Below are positions 36,890 to 45,450 of a stretch of DNA of 64,000 nucleotides, in pieces. The DNA lies in the NCBI RefSeq assembly GCF_031157275.1, contig NZ_JAVIFW010000021.1, positions 62,001 to 126,000 of the forward strand, written 5' to 3'. Both the position numbers and the translations under genes were made by a program. The notes beneath the pieces were generated by a model. It saw nothing but the letters and a program-made list of their open reading frames with translations. It was not told where the DNA came from and did no database searches. This DNA is from Streptomyces sp. LHD-70. GTDB lineage: Bacteria; Actinomycetota; Actinomycetes; Streptomycetales; Streptomycetaceae. Numbering within the stretch: position 1 is the first letter of the stretch; every line of letters begins with the position of its first letter.

Positions 36890-37075
36890 GAGGACCGGCC
36901 GCACGGGCCACGGCAGAGGCTGTGAAGAAGGTGTGGGAGGCGGGTGGCGGGATGCTCCGCCACCTGTCGGAGCCACTCCCCTCTGCCGTACGTTCTAGGC
37001 AGATGAGAGAAACACCCCGCTCGCAGGAGACTGCGGGCGACACCGGGTCGGAGCGTCCCCAGCGCCGCCCCGGTC

Positions 37076-37882
37076 GTGCCCTGGCGCACACCGCCGGAGG
37101 TTCTGACTCCGGATCTCCTCACCGATCGGACAGCCGCCCGCCCCAAACCCCCCGGGGCGTGCGGCACCGGTCCCCTCGGCCGCCCCGGAACCACCCCCCC
37201 TGTTCCGGGGCGGCCGACCCCTTGGCCGCAACTCCTCGCTGTCCTGGCCGTGTTGGGCCTCGGCTTCGCCCTGATCAGCTGGCAGGTCGCCGCGTACGGG
37301 CCGCTGCGCGAGGCCGACGAACGGCTCGGGCGCCTCCTGCGGCACAGCGGGTTCCCCCACGGCGCGGCCGAACTCCTCGCCGATCTCGGCAACTTGACGG
37401 TCGCGCCCGTGATCCTCGCCGTGGCCGTGGTCTACGCGGCCGTACGCGCCCGGCGTGCTGCCGAGCCCCGCTGGTGGCTCGCCCCCCTGTGCGCCGCGCT
37501 CGCCCTGGCCGCCGTCCCCCTCCTCGTCGCGCCCTTCAAGGCGCTCTTCGAACGTCCTGGCCCGCCCGGCATGACCGGCTCGGACTCCGCGGGCTTCTAC
37601 CCCTCGGGGCACGCGGCCACCGCGATCGTCGCGTACGGGGCCGCCACCCTGCTCGTACTGCCCTGGCTGCGCTCGCCCCTGCCGCGCCGCGGACTCGCCG
37701 TCGGCACCTGCCTGTTGGTGGCCGCGTGCAGCTTCGGCCTGGTGCGGCGCGGCTACCACTGGCCGCTCGACACCCTCGCGAGCTGGCTCCTCGGCGGCAT
37801 GCTCCTCGTCGCCATGACGCTCGCGGCGCGGTGGGGCGCTCGGCGCCGGCCGAAGCAGAGGGCCCGGCGTCAGCCGAAGTAG
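37076..37882 (+). CDS. PAP2 family phosphatase, membrane protein
   Basis: The 268-residue protein has several transmembrane helices and the PAP2 motifs: KALFERPGPPG (first), FYPSGHAATAIVAYG (second, with the catalytic His) and RGYHWPLDTLASWLLG (third). These enzymes dephosphorylate lipid phosphates such as undecaprenyl pyrophosphate or phosphatidic acid. The start is uncertain: the GTG at 37076 has no clear ribosome site, and the first ~50 residues are Pro-rich and may be untranslated. The last 13 bp overlap the chitinase gene, which is convergent. Confidence 0.88.
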   Translation: MPWRTPPEVLTPDLLTDRTAARPKPPGACGTGPLGRPGTTPPVPGRPTPWPQLLAVLAVLGLGFALISWQVAAYGPLREADERLGRLLRHSGFPHGAAELLADLGNLTVAPVILAVAVVYAAVRARRAAEPRWWLAPLCAALALAAVPLLVAPFKALFERPGPPGMTGSDSAGFYPSGHAATAIVAYGAATLLVLPWLRSPLPRRGLAVGTCLLVAACSFGLVRRGYHWPLDTLASWLLGGMLLVAMTLAARWGARRRPKQRARRQPK

Positions 37883-39033
37883 GCGTCGAAGTTCTTCGAG
37901 AACTCCTCGCCGTTGTGCCGGTCCCAGTTGATCGACCACGTCATCAGGCCGCGCAGCTTCGGCCACGTGCCGTGGGTCTCGTACGAGCCGCAGTCGCTGC
38001 CCTTCGTCAGGCAGTCCAGGGCCTTGTTCACCTCGGCCGTGGAGACATGGCCGTTGCCCGCGTTCACGGAGGCCGGCATGCCGATGGCGACCTTCTCGGG
38101 CGGGAGGGCCGGGAAGACGTTGTCCGCGTCGCCCGCGACCGGGAAGCCGGTGAGCAGCATGTCGGTCATGGCGATGTGGAAGTCGGCGCCGCCCATGGTG
38201 TGGTACTGCCCGTCCAGCCCCATGATCGGGCCGGAGTTGTAGTCCTGGACGTGCAGCAGCGTCAGCTCGTCGCGCAGGGCGTGGATGACGGGCAGGTAGG
38301 CGCCTGCCCGCGGGTCCTGGCCGCCCCACTCGCCGGTGCCGTAGTACTGGTGGCCGAGCTGGACGAAGAAGGTCTCCGGGGCCATCGTGAGCGTGAAGCC
38401 CTCGCCGTACTTGGCCTTGAGGGTCTTCACGGCGGAGATCAGGTTGACGATCACCGCGGACTTCGGGTTCTTGAAGTCGGTGTCGTCGGCGTCGAGGGAG
38501 AGGGAGTGGCCCTCGAAGTCGATGTCGAGGCCGTCGAGTCCGTACTCGTCGATGATCGCGGAGACCGAGGAGACGAAGGCGTCCCGGGCCGCGGTCGTGG
38601 TCAGCTGGACCTGGCCGTTCTGGCCGCCGATGGAGATCAGGACCTTCTTGCCGGCCGCCTGCTTGGCCTTGATCGCGGCCTTGAACTCGTCCTTGGTCTC
38701 GACGTTCGGGCACTCGCTCTGCGGGCACAGCTCGAAGCGGATGTCGCCGGACGTGGGCGAGGTGGGTTCGCCGAAGGCGAGGTCGATGACGTCCCAGCTG
38801 TCGGGTACGTCGGCGAGCCTGGTGTAGCCGGAGCCGTTGGCGAAACTGGCGTGCAGATAGCCGACGAGGGCGTGCTCGGGCAGCGCCTGCGCGGAGCTCG
38901 TACGCGCGGCTTCGGGCGCCGCGTCGGCCGCGCCGGCGGCCGGAGTCGTCGTCAGTCCTGCCGCGGCCAGGGCGGCCGCCGTCGCGAGGGCGGTGAGCAG
39001 TCTCGGTCGTGCGCGAAGTGCGGTGCGGTCCAC
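37870..39033 (-). CDS. Secreted family 18 chitinase
   Basis: This 387-residue enzyme hydrolyses chitin with retention of configuration. It starts at the GTG at 39033 with GGAGG upstream and has a signal peptide of about 35 residues (RARPRLLTALATAAALAAAG). The GH18 catalytic motif is DGLDIDFEG at 167-175, with E174 as acid/base. FTLTMAPETFFVQLGHQYYG and WDRHNGEEFSKNFDAYFG complete the barrel. No carbohydrate-binding or fibronectin domain is present. A DasR-type operator sits upstream, so induction by N-acetylglucosamine signals is likely. Confidence 0.95.
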   Translation of the reverse strand: MDRTALRARPRLLTALATAAALAAAGLTTTPAAGAADAAPEAARTSSAQALPEHALVGYLHASFANGSGYTRLADVPDSWDVIDLAFGEPTSPTSGDIRFELCPQSECPNVETKDEFKAAIKAKQAAGKKVLISIGGQNGQVQLTTTAARDAFVSSVSAIIDEYGLDGLDIDFEGHSLSLDADDTDFKNPKSAVIVNLISAVKTLKAKYGEGFTLTMAPETFFVQLGHQYYGTGEWGGQDPRAGAYLPVIHALRDELTLLHVQDYNSGPIMGLDGQYHTMGGADFHIAMTDMLLTGFPVAGDADNVFPALPPEKVAIGMPASVNAGNGHVSTAEVNKALDCLTKGSDCGSYETHGTWPKLRGLMTWSINWDRHNGEEFSKNFDAYFG

Positions 39034-39080
39034 AACTGCCTCCGTCTATGGGGGATTTGGAGTGGTGGAGCGCCGCCAAT

Positions 39081-39106
39081 TTGGTCCAGACCAATCAACT
39101 TGTCAA
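39081..39106 (-). promoter_or_regulatory. DasR operator (dre) with candidate -35 box
   Basis: The palindrome TTGGTCCAGACCAA (39081-39094) matches the dre consensus, TGGTCTAGACCA, at 11 of 12 core positions. It lies 48-61 bp upstream of the chitinase start. TTGACA on the minus strand (39101-39106) directly precedes it and could be a -35 box, so bound DasR would block the promoter. The box also overlaps the stop codon of the 39103 gene. Confidence 0.85.
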
Positions 39107-39576
39107 GGCCTCTGCCCGTCATCGCCGCCCTTCCTGGCCAGCCGCGCGGCCGCCTCGTGCATGGCGAGTTCGAGCAGGGCCGGGTCGTTGAGCGTGCCCG
39201 AGCCGTCCGGTGGGACCAGCCAGCGCACGCCGCCGGTGGCCCGGCCCGGGTACGGCACGACGATCCAGGTGCCGTGCCCCGCGCCCCGTACGCCCGTGCC
39301 GATCCAGCGGCTCACCGTGCCCGCGGGCACGAAGAAACCCGTCCGGGCGTCGCCGAAGTCGGCGAGCACGGGGCCGGGGCAGTCGATGCAGCGGTTCAGC
39401 ACGTCGAGGGTCGGATACCCGAGCTCCCCCGGCAGGATCAGCACGTCCCAGAGCCTGCCCGCCGGGAGCAGCGCCACCCCGAGGGGGTTGCGCTCCCACT
39501 CCCAGCGGCAGGCCTCGGGGTTCGGTGCCACCGACACCAGCCACTCCACTGCCGACTTCGCCCCCGGTCCGGTCAT
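39103..39576 (-). CDS. Conserved hypothetical protein
   Basis: The start is taken at the ATG at 39576 (MTGPGAKSAVEWLVSVAPNP) with GGGAGG 8 nt upstream; the frame extends to 39615. The 157 residues form a soluble globular protein. Recognisable stretches are PEACRWEWERNPLGVALLPA and DFGDARTGFFVPAGTVSRWI, with CIDCPGPV in the middle. I do not recognise a family, although the overall pattern resembles N-terminal parts of bifunctional primase/polymerase proteins; this is weak. Its 3' end carries the chitinase promoter. Confidence 0.7.
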   Translation of the reverse strand: MTGPGAKSAVEWLVSVAPNPEACRWEWERNPLGVALLPAGRLWDVLILPGELGYPTLDVLNRCIDCPGPVLADFGDARTGFFVPAGTVSRWIGTGVRGAGHGTWIVVPYPGRATGGVRWLVPPDGSGTLNDPALLELAMHEAAARLARKGGDDGQRP

Positions 39577-39674
39577 GGCAGGGCCTCCCTTTCGTTTCCG
39601 CACGATGCGTGTCACGAGAGAGAGGCCGCTGCGCCGCCGTCATTACGCGGGATGACGCGGGTTTTTCGAAAAGT

Positions 39675-39748
39675 TGTCGACAGTGGTCGCGAACAGTTGT
39701 CGACAGCGGTCGCGAAAGGTGTCGACAGCGGTCGCGATCAGCTGTCGA
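39675..39748. repeat. Degenerate TGTCGACA array at the oxidase gene end
   Basis: TGTCGACA occurs at 39675, 39698 and 39720, and TGTCGA at 39743, inside the end of the 39738 gene. Spacing is 23, 22 and 23 bp. GGTCGCGA recurs between the cores. Confidence 0.75.
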
Positions 39749-41162
39749 AGCCGAGCCCGAGCCGGTCGAGCGTGCGCAGCCAGACGTTGCGCCGGCCGCC
39801 GTGGGAGTCGGCCCGGGCGAGCGACCACTTGGTGAGGCCGATCCCGGCCCAGGCGAACGGCTCGGGCGGGAACGGCAGCGGTTTCGTCCGCACCATCTCC
39901 AGGGACGTGCGCTCCGTGCGTTCGCCCGCGAGCAGGTCGAGCATCACGTCCGCGCCGAACCGCGAGGCGCCCACGCCGAGCCCGGTGTAGCCCGCCGCGT
40001 ACGCCACCCGCCCCTGGTGCGCCGTGCCGAAGAACGCCGAGAAGCGGGAACACGTGTCAATGGCGCCGCCCCAGGCGTGGCTGAAGCGCGCCCCCGCCAA
40101 CTGCGGGAAGCAGTCGAAGAAGTGGCCCGCGAGCCGGGCGTACGTCTCGGGCCTGTGGTCGAGTCCGGCGTCGAGCTTCCCGCCGTACGGGTAGATCGCG
40201 TCGTAGCCGCCCCACAGGATGCGGTGGTCGGCGGTGAGCCGGAAGTAGTGGAACTGGTTGGCCGCGTCGCCGAGGCCCTGGCGGTTCCTCCAGCCGATCG
40301 CGTCGAGCTGGTCCTCGGTGAGCGGTTCGGTGGTCAGGGCGTAGTCGTAGACCGGGACCGTGAGCGGGCGGACGCGCCTGACCAGGGACGGGAAGACGTT
40401 CGTGGCGAGCGCGACCCGGCGGGCCAGGACCCGGCCGTACGGGGTGCGCACGGCCATGCCCGCGCCGTGCCGGACGAGGTCGGTGGCCGGGGTGTTCTCG
40501 TGGACGCGGACGCCGAGGCCGAGGCAGGCGCGCTTGAGGCCCCAGGCCAGCTTGGCCGGGTTCAGGAGCGCGACGCCCGCGCGGTCGTACAGGCCGCTGA
40601 GGAAGGTCGGCGAGTCGACCTGCTCGCGGACGGCCGCCTCGTCGAGGAGTTCGACGCCGTCCGCGAGGCCGAGGCTGCTCATCTCGCCGTACAGCTGGTT
40701 GAGTTCCTCGGCCTGGTGCGGTGCGGTGGCGACGTCGATCTCGCCCGTGCGCTCGAAGTCGCAGTCGATGCCGTGGCGGGTGAGCGCCGCCTCGATCTCG
40801 TCCAGGTTGCGGGCGCCGAGCGCCTCCAGCTTCGCCAGCTCGCCGGGCCAGCGGGCCAGGCCGTTGCCGAAGCCGTGGGTGAGGGAGGCGGCGCAGAAAC
40901 CGCCGTTGCGGCCGGAGGCCGCCCAGCCGGCCTCGCGGGCCTCGATCAGGACCACCTCCCGGTCGGGGTCTCGCTCCTTGGCGACCAACGCGGTCCACAG
41001 TCCGCTGTAGCCGCCGCCGACGACGAGCAGGTCGCACCGCTCGCCGCCGGTGAGGGCCGGCTCGGCGGCCGGCCTCGCGGGGTCGTCCAGCCAGTACGGG
41101 ACCGGCTTGACGCCCGCGAGGGTGTCCAGAACCTCTGCACTGCTCATGGCACCTGGGGCCAT
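39738..41162 (-). CDS. FAD-dependent amine oxidoreductase (PuuB/DadA-like)
   Basis: The start is the ATG at 41162 (MAPGAMSSAEVLDTLAGVKP) with GGGAG about 9 nt upstream; a TTG at 41171 is less likely. The 474-residue protein has the Rossmann FAD motif DLLVVGGGYSGLWTALVAKE near residue 45, then GRNGGFCAASLTHGF. The C-terminal GRVAYAAGYTGLGVGASRFG is the FAD-contact region of the DAO family. Close homologues oxidise gamma-glutamylputrescine. It follows potC by 30 bp on the same strand, so it is probably in the polyamine uptake operon. Confidence 0.9.
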   Translation of the reverse strand: MAPGAMSSAEVLDTLAGVKPVPYWLDDPARPAAEPALTGGERCDLLVVGGGYSGLWTALVAKERDPDREVVLIEAREAGWAASGRNGGFCAASLTHGFGNGLARWPGELAKLEALGARNLDEIEAALTRHGIDCDFERTGEIDVATAPHQAEELNQLYGEMSSLGLADGVELLDEAAVREQVDSPTFLSGLYDRAGVALLNPAKLAWGLKRACLGLGVRVHENTPATDLVRHGAGMAVRTPYGRVLARRVALATNVFPSLVRRVRPLTVPVYDYALTTEPLTEDQLDAIGWRNRQGLGDAANQFHYFRLTADHRILWGGYDAIYPYGGKLDAGLDHRPETYARLAGHFFDCFPQLAGARFSHAWGGAIDTCSRFSAFFGTAHQGRVAYAAGYTGLGVGASRFGADVMLDLLAGERTERTSLEMVRTKPLPFPPEPFAWAGIGLTKWSLARADSHGGRRNVWLRTLDRLGLGFDS

Positions 41163-41192
41163 GGCTTCCAACTCCCTTGAGAATTACATGGG

Positions 41193-41993
41193 TTACGCGG
41201 TTTGTTTCTTGCGCCGGTTGCCGATGAGCATTCCGGCCAGGACGCAGATCACGGCCACGGCGAACATCGCCGTACCGATGACGTTGATCTGCACGGGGGT
41301 GCCGCGCTGCGCCGAGCCCCAGACGAACATCGGGAAGGTCACGGTCGAGCCGGCGTTGAAGTTGGTGATGATGAAGTCGTCGAAGGAGAGCGCGAAGGCG
41401 AGCAGCGCGCCCGCCGCGATCCCGGGCGCCGCGATCGGCAGCGTCACCCGTACGAAGGTCTGCACGGGCCCCGCGTACAGGTCGCGCGCGGCCTCCTCCA
41501 GGCGCGGGTCCATCGACATCACGCGGGCCTTGACCGCCGTCACGACGAAGCTCAGGCAGAACATGATGTGCGCGATGAGGATGGTCCAGAAGCCGAGCTG
41601 CGCGCCCATGTTGAGGAAGAGCGTGAGCAGCGAGGCGGCCATGACGACCTCGGGCATCGCCATCGGCAGGAAGATCAGCGAGTTGATCGCGCCGCGCGCC
41701 CGGAAGCGGTAGCGGACCAGGGCGAAGGCGATCATCGTGCCGAGCGCGGTCGCGCCGACCGTCGCCCAGAGCGCGATCTGCAGCGAGAGCGCGAGCGAAC
41801 CGCACAGGTCGGCGACGCCGCAGGGGTCCTGCCAGGCGTGGGTGTCGAACTCCTGCCAGGCGTAGTTGAAGCGGCCCTTGGGCTTGTTGAAGGAGAAGAC
41901 CAGGACGACGAGGTTCGGCAGGATCAGGAAGAGAAGCGTCAACAGGCCCGCGAGGACGACGAGATGGCGCCGTATCCAGTTCAGCACCAGCAT
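41193..41993 (-). CDS. potC: Polyamine ABC transporter permease (PotC type)
   Basis: The 266-residue permease has about six transmembrane helices. The cytoplasmic EAA loop is EEAARDLYAGPVQTFVRVTL followed by PIAAPGIAAGALLAF, the site of ATPase contact. It belongs to the spermidine/putrescine branch (PotC). Its start overlaps the potB stop by one base. With potB it forms the heteromeric membrane channel. Confidence 0.92.
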   Translation of the reverse strand: MLVLNWIRRHLVVLAGLLTLLFLILPNLVVLVFSFNKPKGRFNYAWQEFDTHAWQDPCGVADLCGSLALSLQIALWATVGATALGTMIAFALVRYRFRARGAINSLIFLPMAMPEVVMAASLLTLFLNMGAQLGFWTILIAHIMFCLSFVVTAVKARVMSMDPRLEEAARDLYAGPVQTFVRVTLPIAAPGIAAGALLAFALSFDDFIITNFNAGSTVTFPMFVWGSAQRGTPVQINVIGTAMFAVAVICVLAGMLIGNRRKKQTA

Positions 41994-42916
41994 CAGACGA
42001 GGTCCTCCGTCCCGGACTTGCGGATGTAGAAGGTGACCATCAGGAGGATCGCCGCCATGAGGATGAAGGAGAGCGCGGCCGCCGTCGGGTAGTCGAGGAC
42101 GGTGAGGAACTGCGACTGGATGACGTTGCCGATCATCTTCTCGCTGGTGGAGCCGAGGAGTTGGGCGTTGACGTAGTCGCCGCTGGCCGGGATGAAGGTG
42201 AGCAGCGTGCCCGAGACCACACCCGGCATGGACAGCGGGAACGTGACCCGCCGGAAGGTGGTGACGGGCCTGGCGTACAGGTCGCCGGCCGCCTCGTGCA
42301 GGCGTGGGTCGATCCGTTCGAGCGAGGTGTAGAGCGGCAGGACCATGAACGGCAGGAAGTTGTACGTGAGTCCGCAGACCACGGCGAGCGGGGTGGCGAG
42401 CACCCGGTCGCCCTCGGTCATGCCGAGCCAGCTGGTGACGTCCAGGATGTGCAGCGAGTTGAGGACGCCGACGACCGGCCCGCCGTCGGCGAGGATCGTC
42501 TTCCAGGCGAGCGTACGGATCAGGAAGCTGGTGAAGAACGGCGCGATCACCAGGATCAGTACGAGGTTCCGCCAGCGTCCCGCCCGGAACGCGATCAGAT
42601 ACGCGAGCGGATAGCCGAGCAGCAGGCAGAAGACGGTGGCGAGGCCCGCGTACAGGATCGACGTGAGGAACTGCGGCCAGTACTCGGTGAGCGCGTTCCA
42701 GTACGTCGCGAAGTGCCAGGTGACCTTGTACCCGGCCTCCAGGGACCCGGTCTGCACGGAGGTCGAGGCCTGGTAGACCATCGGCAGCGCGAAGAAGACG
42801 AGCAGCCAGAGGATGCCGGGGAGCAGCAGCCAGTACGGGGTGAGCTTGCGGCGCTTGCGGGGTGCTCCGGTCTGCGGTTCGGGGGCGGCCGGCGGCGCCT
42901 CGGTGAGCGTCGTCAT
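41993..42916 (-). CDS. potB: Polyamine ABC transporter permease (PotB type)
   Basis: The 307-residue permease starts MTTLTEAPPAAPEPQTGAPR, with a charged N-terminal extension before the first helix (PYWLLLPGILWLLVFFALPM). The EAA loop is HEAAGDLYARPVTTFRRVTF then PLSMPGVVSGTLLTF. The start overlaps the potA stop as ATGA, and the stop overlaps potC by one base. The operon is therefore tightly coupled. Confidence 0.92.
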   Translation of the reverse strand: MTTLTEAPPAAPEPQTGAPRKRRKLTPYWLLLPGILWLLVFFALPMVYQASTSVQTGSLEAGYKVTWHFATYWNALTEYWPQFLTSILYAGLATVFCLLLGYPLAYLIAFRAGRWRNLVLILVIAPFFTSFLIRTLAWKTILADGGPVVGVLNSLHILDVTSWLGMTEGDRVLATPLAVVCGLTYNFLPFMVLPLYTSLERIDPRLHEAAGDLYARPVTTFRRVTFPLSMPGVVSGTLLTFIPASGDYVNAQLLGSTSEKMIGNVIQSQFLTVLDYPTAAALSFILMAAILLMVTFYIRKSGTEDLV

Positions 42917-44067
42917 ACGGCGGCCTCTTCCACTGTCTCCACGCCCGCGTCGATGGCCTGTGCGGCGTCCAGGCCGAAGGTGTGCTCGGGGTTCCAGTGC
43001 AGGACGACCTCGGCGCCGGGGGCGAGCCGGCCGTCGCGCTCGACGTTCTGCACGTACACCTCCAGGCCCTCGCAGACCGGGGAGTCGATGACGTACTGCG
43101 TGGAGACGCCGATGAAACTGGTGGCGGTCACGCGGCCGGTGAGGCGGTTGCGGCCGTCCGGGATCTCGCCCGCGTCGTCGGCGTGCGCGAGCGAGATCTT
43201 CTCCGGGCGGATGCCGACGAGCACCTTGCCGCCGGTGGAGGTCGGGGCGGAGCAGCGCGGCGCGGGCAAGGACAGCTTGTCGCCCCCGGCCCTGAGGGCG
43301 AGCGTGTCGCCGCTCGAAGCGGCGATCTCCGCCTCGATCAGGTTGGAGCTGCCGAGGAAGTTCGCGACGAACGTGGTCTGCGGGTTCTCGTACAGGTCGG
43401 CGGGGGCGCCCAGTTGCTCGACCCGGCCCGCGTTCATCACGGCGACCTGGTCGGCCATCGTCATGGCCTCCTCCTGGTCGTGGGTGACGTGCACGAACGT
43501 GATGCCGACCTCGGTCTGGATGCGCTTCAGCTCCAGCTGCATCTGGCGGCGCAGCTTGAGGTCGAGGGCGCCGAGCGGCTCGTCGAGGAGCAGCACGCGC
43601 GGGTGGTTGATCAGGGCGCGGGCCACGGCGACGCGCTGCTGCTGGCCGCCGGAGAGCTGGTGCGGCTTGTGCTTCGCCTTGTCGCCGAGCTGGACCAGGT
43701 CGAGCATCTCGCCGACCTGCTTCTTCACCGACTTGATGCCGCGCCGGCGCAGACCGAAGGCGACGTTCTCGTAGATGTCGAGGTGCGGGAAGAGCGCGTA
43801 CGACTGGAAGACGGTGTTCACCGGGCGCTTGTACGGGGGCAGCGCGGTGACGTCCTGCTCGCCGAGGTGGACCGTGCCGGACGTCGGCTCCTCAAGTCCC
43901 GCGATCATGCGCAGAGTGGTGGTCTTGCCGCAGCCGGAGGCGCCGAGGAGCGCGAAGAACGAGCCCTCGGGGATCGTCAGGTCGAGCGGGTGCACGGCGG
44001 TGAAGGCGCCGTAGGTCTTGCCGATACCGGAGAGGCGGACGTCGCCGCGCGTCGTGTCGTCAGTCAT
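42913..44067 (-). CDS. potA: Polyamine ABC transporter ATPase
   Basis: The 384-residue ATPase energises import. Walker A is GASGCGKTT at residues 42-50, the signature LSGGQ at 138-142 and Walker B LLLDEP at 159-164. The C-terminal TOBE region (about 240-384) carries VGIRPEKISLAHADDAGEIP. PVNTVFQSYALFPHLDIYEN is typical of PotA. It lies 45 bp after the binding-protein gene. Confidence 0.95.
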   Translation of the reverse strand: MTDDTTRGDVRLSGIGKTYGAFTAVHPLDLTIPEGSFFALLGASGCGKTTTLRMIAGLEEPTSGTVHLGEQDVTALPPYKRPVNTVFQSYALFPHLDIYENVAFGLRRRGIKSVKKQVGEMLDLVQLGDKAKHKPHQLSGGQQQRVAVARALINHPRVLLLDEPLGALDLKLRRQMQLELKRIQTEVGITFVHVTHDQEEAMTMADQVAVMNAGRVEQLGAPADLYENPQTTFVANFLGSSNLIEAEIAASSGDTLALRAGGDKLSLPAPRCSAPTSTGGKVLVGIRPEKISLAHADDAGEIPDGRNRLTGRVTATSFIGVSTQYVIDSPVCEGLEVYVQNVERDGRLAPGAEVVLHWNPEHTFGLDAAQAIDAGVETVEEAAV

Positions 44068-44112
44068 GGTTCCTACCGGAGAAGTCGGAGAGTTGCAGGG
44101 CCTCAGGTACGG

Positions 44113-45363
44113 TCACGCGCCGGTGAGCTTGGCGAACTTGGCCTCGTACGCGGTCTCTTCCTTGGGGCTGAGCGCGCGGAAGTAGTTCGACTTCTCGGAC
44201 ATCTCCTTGTCCGGGATGATCAGCGGGTCGTTCGCCGCCTCCTCGGAGATCTTGGCCAGCTCTTCCTTCACTCCGTCGACCGGGCACACGTAGTTGATCC
44301 ACGCGGCGAGCTCCGCGGCGATCGCGGGCTGGTAGTAGTGGTCGATCAGCCGTTCCGCGTTCTTCTTGTGCCGCGCCTTGTTGGGGACGAGGAGGACGTC
44401 GGTGCCGGTGATGTAGCCGCTGTCCGGGATGTGGAACCTGACGTCCGGGTTGTCGGCCTGGAGCTGGACGACGTCTCCGGCCCAGGCGAGGCAGGCGGCG
44501 AGGTCGCCCTTGGTGAGGTCGGAGGTGTAGTCGTTGCCGGTGAAGCGGCGGATCTGGCGCTTGTCCACGGCCTTCTGCAGCCGGGCGGCGGCGGCGTCGA
44601 AGTCGTCCGTGGTGAACTTCGCCGGGTCCTTGCCCATGTCGAGCATGGTCATGCCCATGGTGTCGCGCATCTCGGACAGTACGCCGACCTTCCCCTTGAG
44701 CTTGGGGTCGTCGAGCAGCTGCGAGACCGAGGTGACCTCCCGGCCTCCGGTGGCCTTGACGTTGTACGCGACGACCACGGCGATGCCGGCCCACGGGTAG
44801 CTGTAGGCCCGGCCCGGGTCCCACTCCACGTCCCGGAACTGCGGGGCCAGATTGGCGTACGCGTGCGGCAGGTTGGCCGGGTCGAGCTTCTGCACCCAGC
44901 CGAAGCGGATCAGCCGGGCGGCGAGCCAGTCGGTGACGCAGATCAGGTCGCGCCCGGTGTCCTGGCCGGCCGCGAGCTGCGGCTTGATCTTGCCGAAGAA
45001 CTCGTTGTTGTCGTTGACGTCCTCGGCGTACTCGACCTCGATGCCGGTCCGCTTGGTGAACGCCTCCAGGGTGGGACGGCGGTTCTTGTCGTTCTCGGCG
45101 ACGTCCATGTACTCGGTCCAGTTGGAGAACGCGACCCGCTTCTCCTTGTCCGAGAAGTCCTCGGCGCCGCTGCCGCCCTGGCTCTGCGCGGCGGGCGGGA
45201 TGCCGCAGCCGGAGAGGGTGCCGAGGCCGCCGAGGGCGAGCGCACCGCCGCCGCCGGCGCGCAGCAGTCCGCGCCGACTGAGGGCGGCTCTGCCGTTCGC
45301 CATACTGCGCCGCAGCGCCGCCCGCTGCACCGGGGAGAGGCTGTCGGGCTCGTACTGCTCCAT
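44113..45363 (-). CDS. potD: Polyamine-binding lipoprotein with Tat signal (PotD/F type)
   Basis: The 416-residue protein begins MEQYEPDSLSPVQRAALRRS, with an unusually long N-region. The twin-arginine motif is SRRGLLRAGGGG and the lipobox LSGC is at about residue 50. The mature domain resembles PotD: RVAFSNWTEYMDVAENDKNR, RRFTGNDYTSDLTKGDLAAC and LQADNPDVRFHIPDSG. The fold is a class D solute-binding protein. It heads the potDABC-oxidase operon; a hairpin separates it from the upstream aldehyde dehydrogenase gene. Confidence 0.93.
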   Translation of the reverse strand: MEQYEPDSLSPVQRAALRRSMANGRAALSRRGLLRAGGGGALALGGLGTLSGCGIPPAAQSQGGSGAEDFSDKEKRVAFSNWTEYMDVAENDKNRRPTLEAFTKRTGIEVEYAEDVNDNNEFFGKIKPQLAAGQDTGRDLICVTDWLAARLIRFGWVQKLDPANLPHAYANLAPQFRDVEWDPGRAYSYPWAGIAVVVAYNVKATGGREVTSVSQLLDDPKLKGKVGVLSEMRDTMGMTMLDMGKDPAKFTTDDFDAAAARLQKAVDKRQIRRFTGNDYTSDLTKGDLAACLAWAGDVVQLQADNPDVRFHIPDSGYITGTDVLLVPNKARHKKNAERLIDHYYQPAIAAELAAWINYVCPVDGVKEELAKISEEAANDPLIIPDKEMSEKSNYFRALSPKEETAYEAKFAKLTGA

Positions 45364-45398
45364 ACGCTTGGTGCCCTTTCGCTGGCCTGAGGGGAGGG

Positions 45399-45431
45399 CG
45401 CGGCGGCCGGAGGGGGATGCCGGCCGCCGCG
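45399..45431 (-). terminator. Hairpin between aldehyde dehydrogenase and potD
   Basis: Twelve-nt perfect arms (45399-45410 and 45420-45431) have a 9-nt loop 19 bp past the stop at 45451. It marks a transcript boundary. Confidence 0.8.
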
Positions 45432-45450
45432 CGGGAAGGGGAGGCGGTGG

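Noticed and set aside
36922..39990. Plus-strand open frame of 1,022 codons across PAP2 and the chitinase
   Set aside because: It runs opposite the chitinase and in another frame of the PAP2 gene; both real genes have signature motifs.
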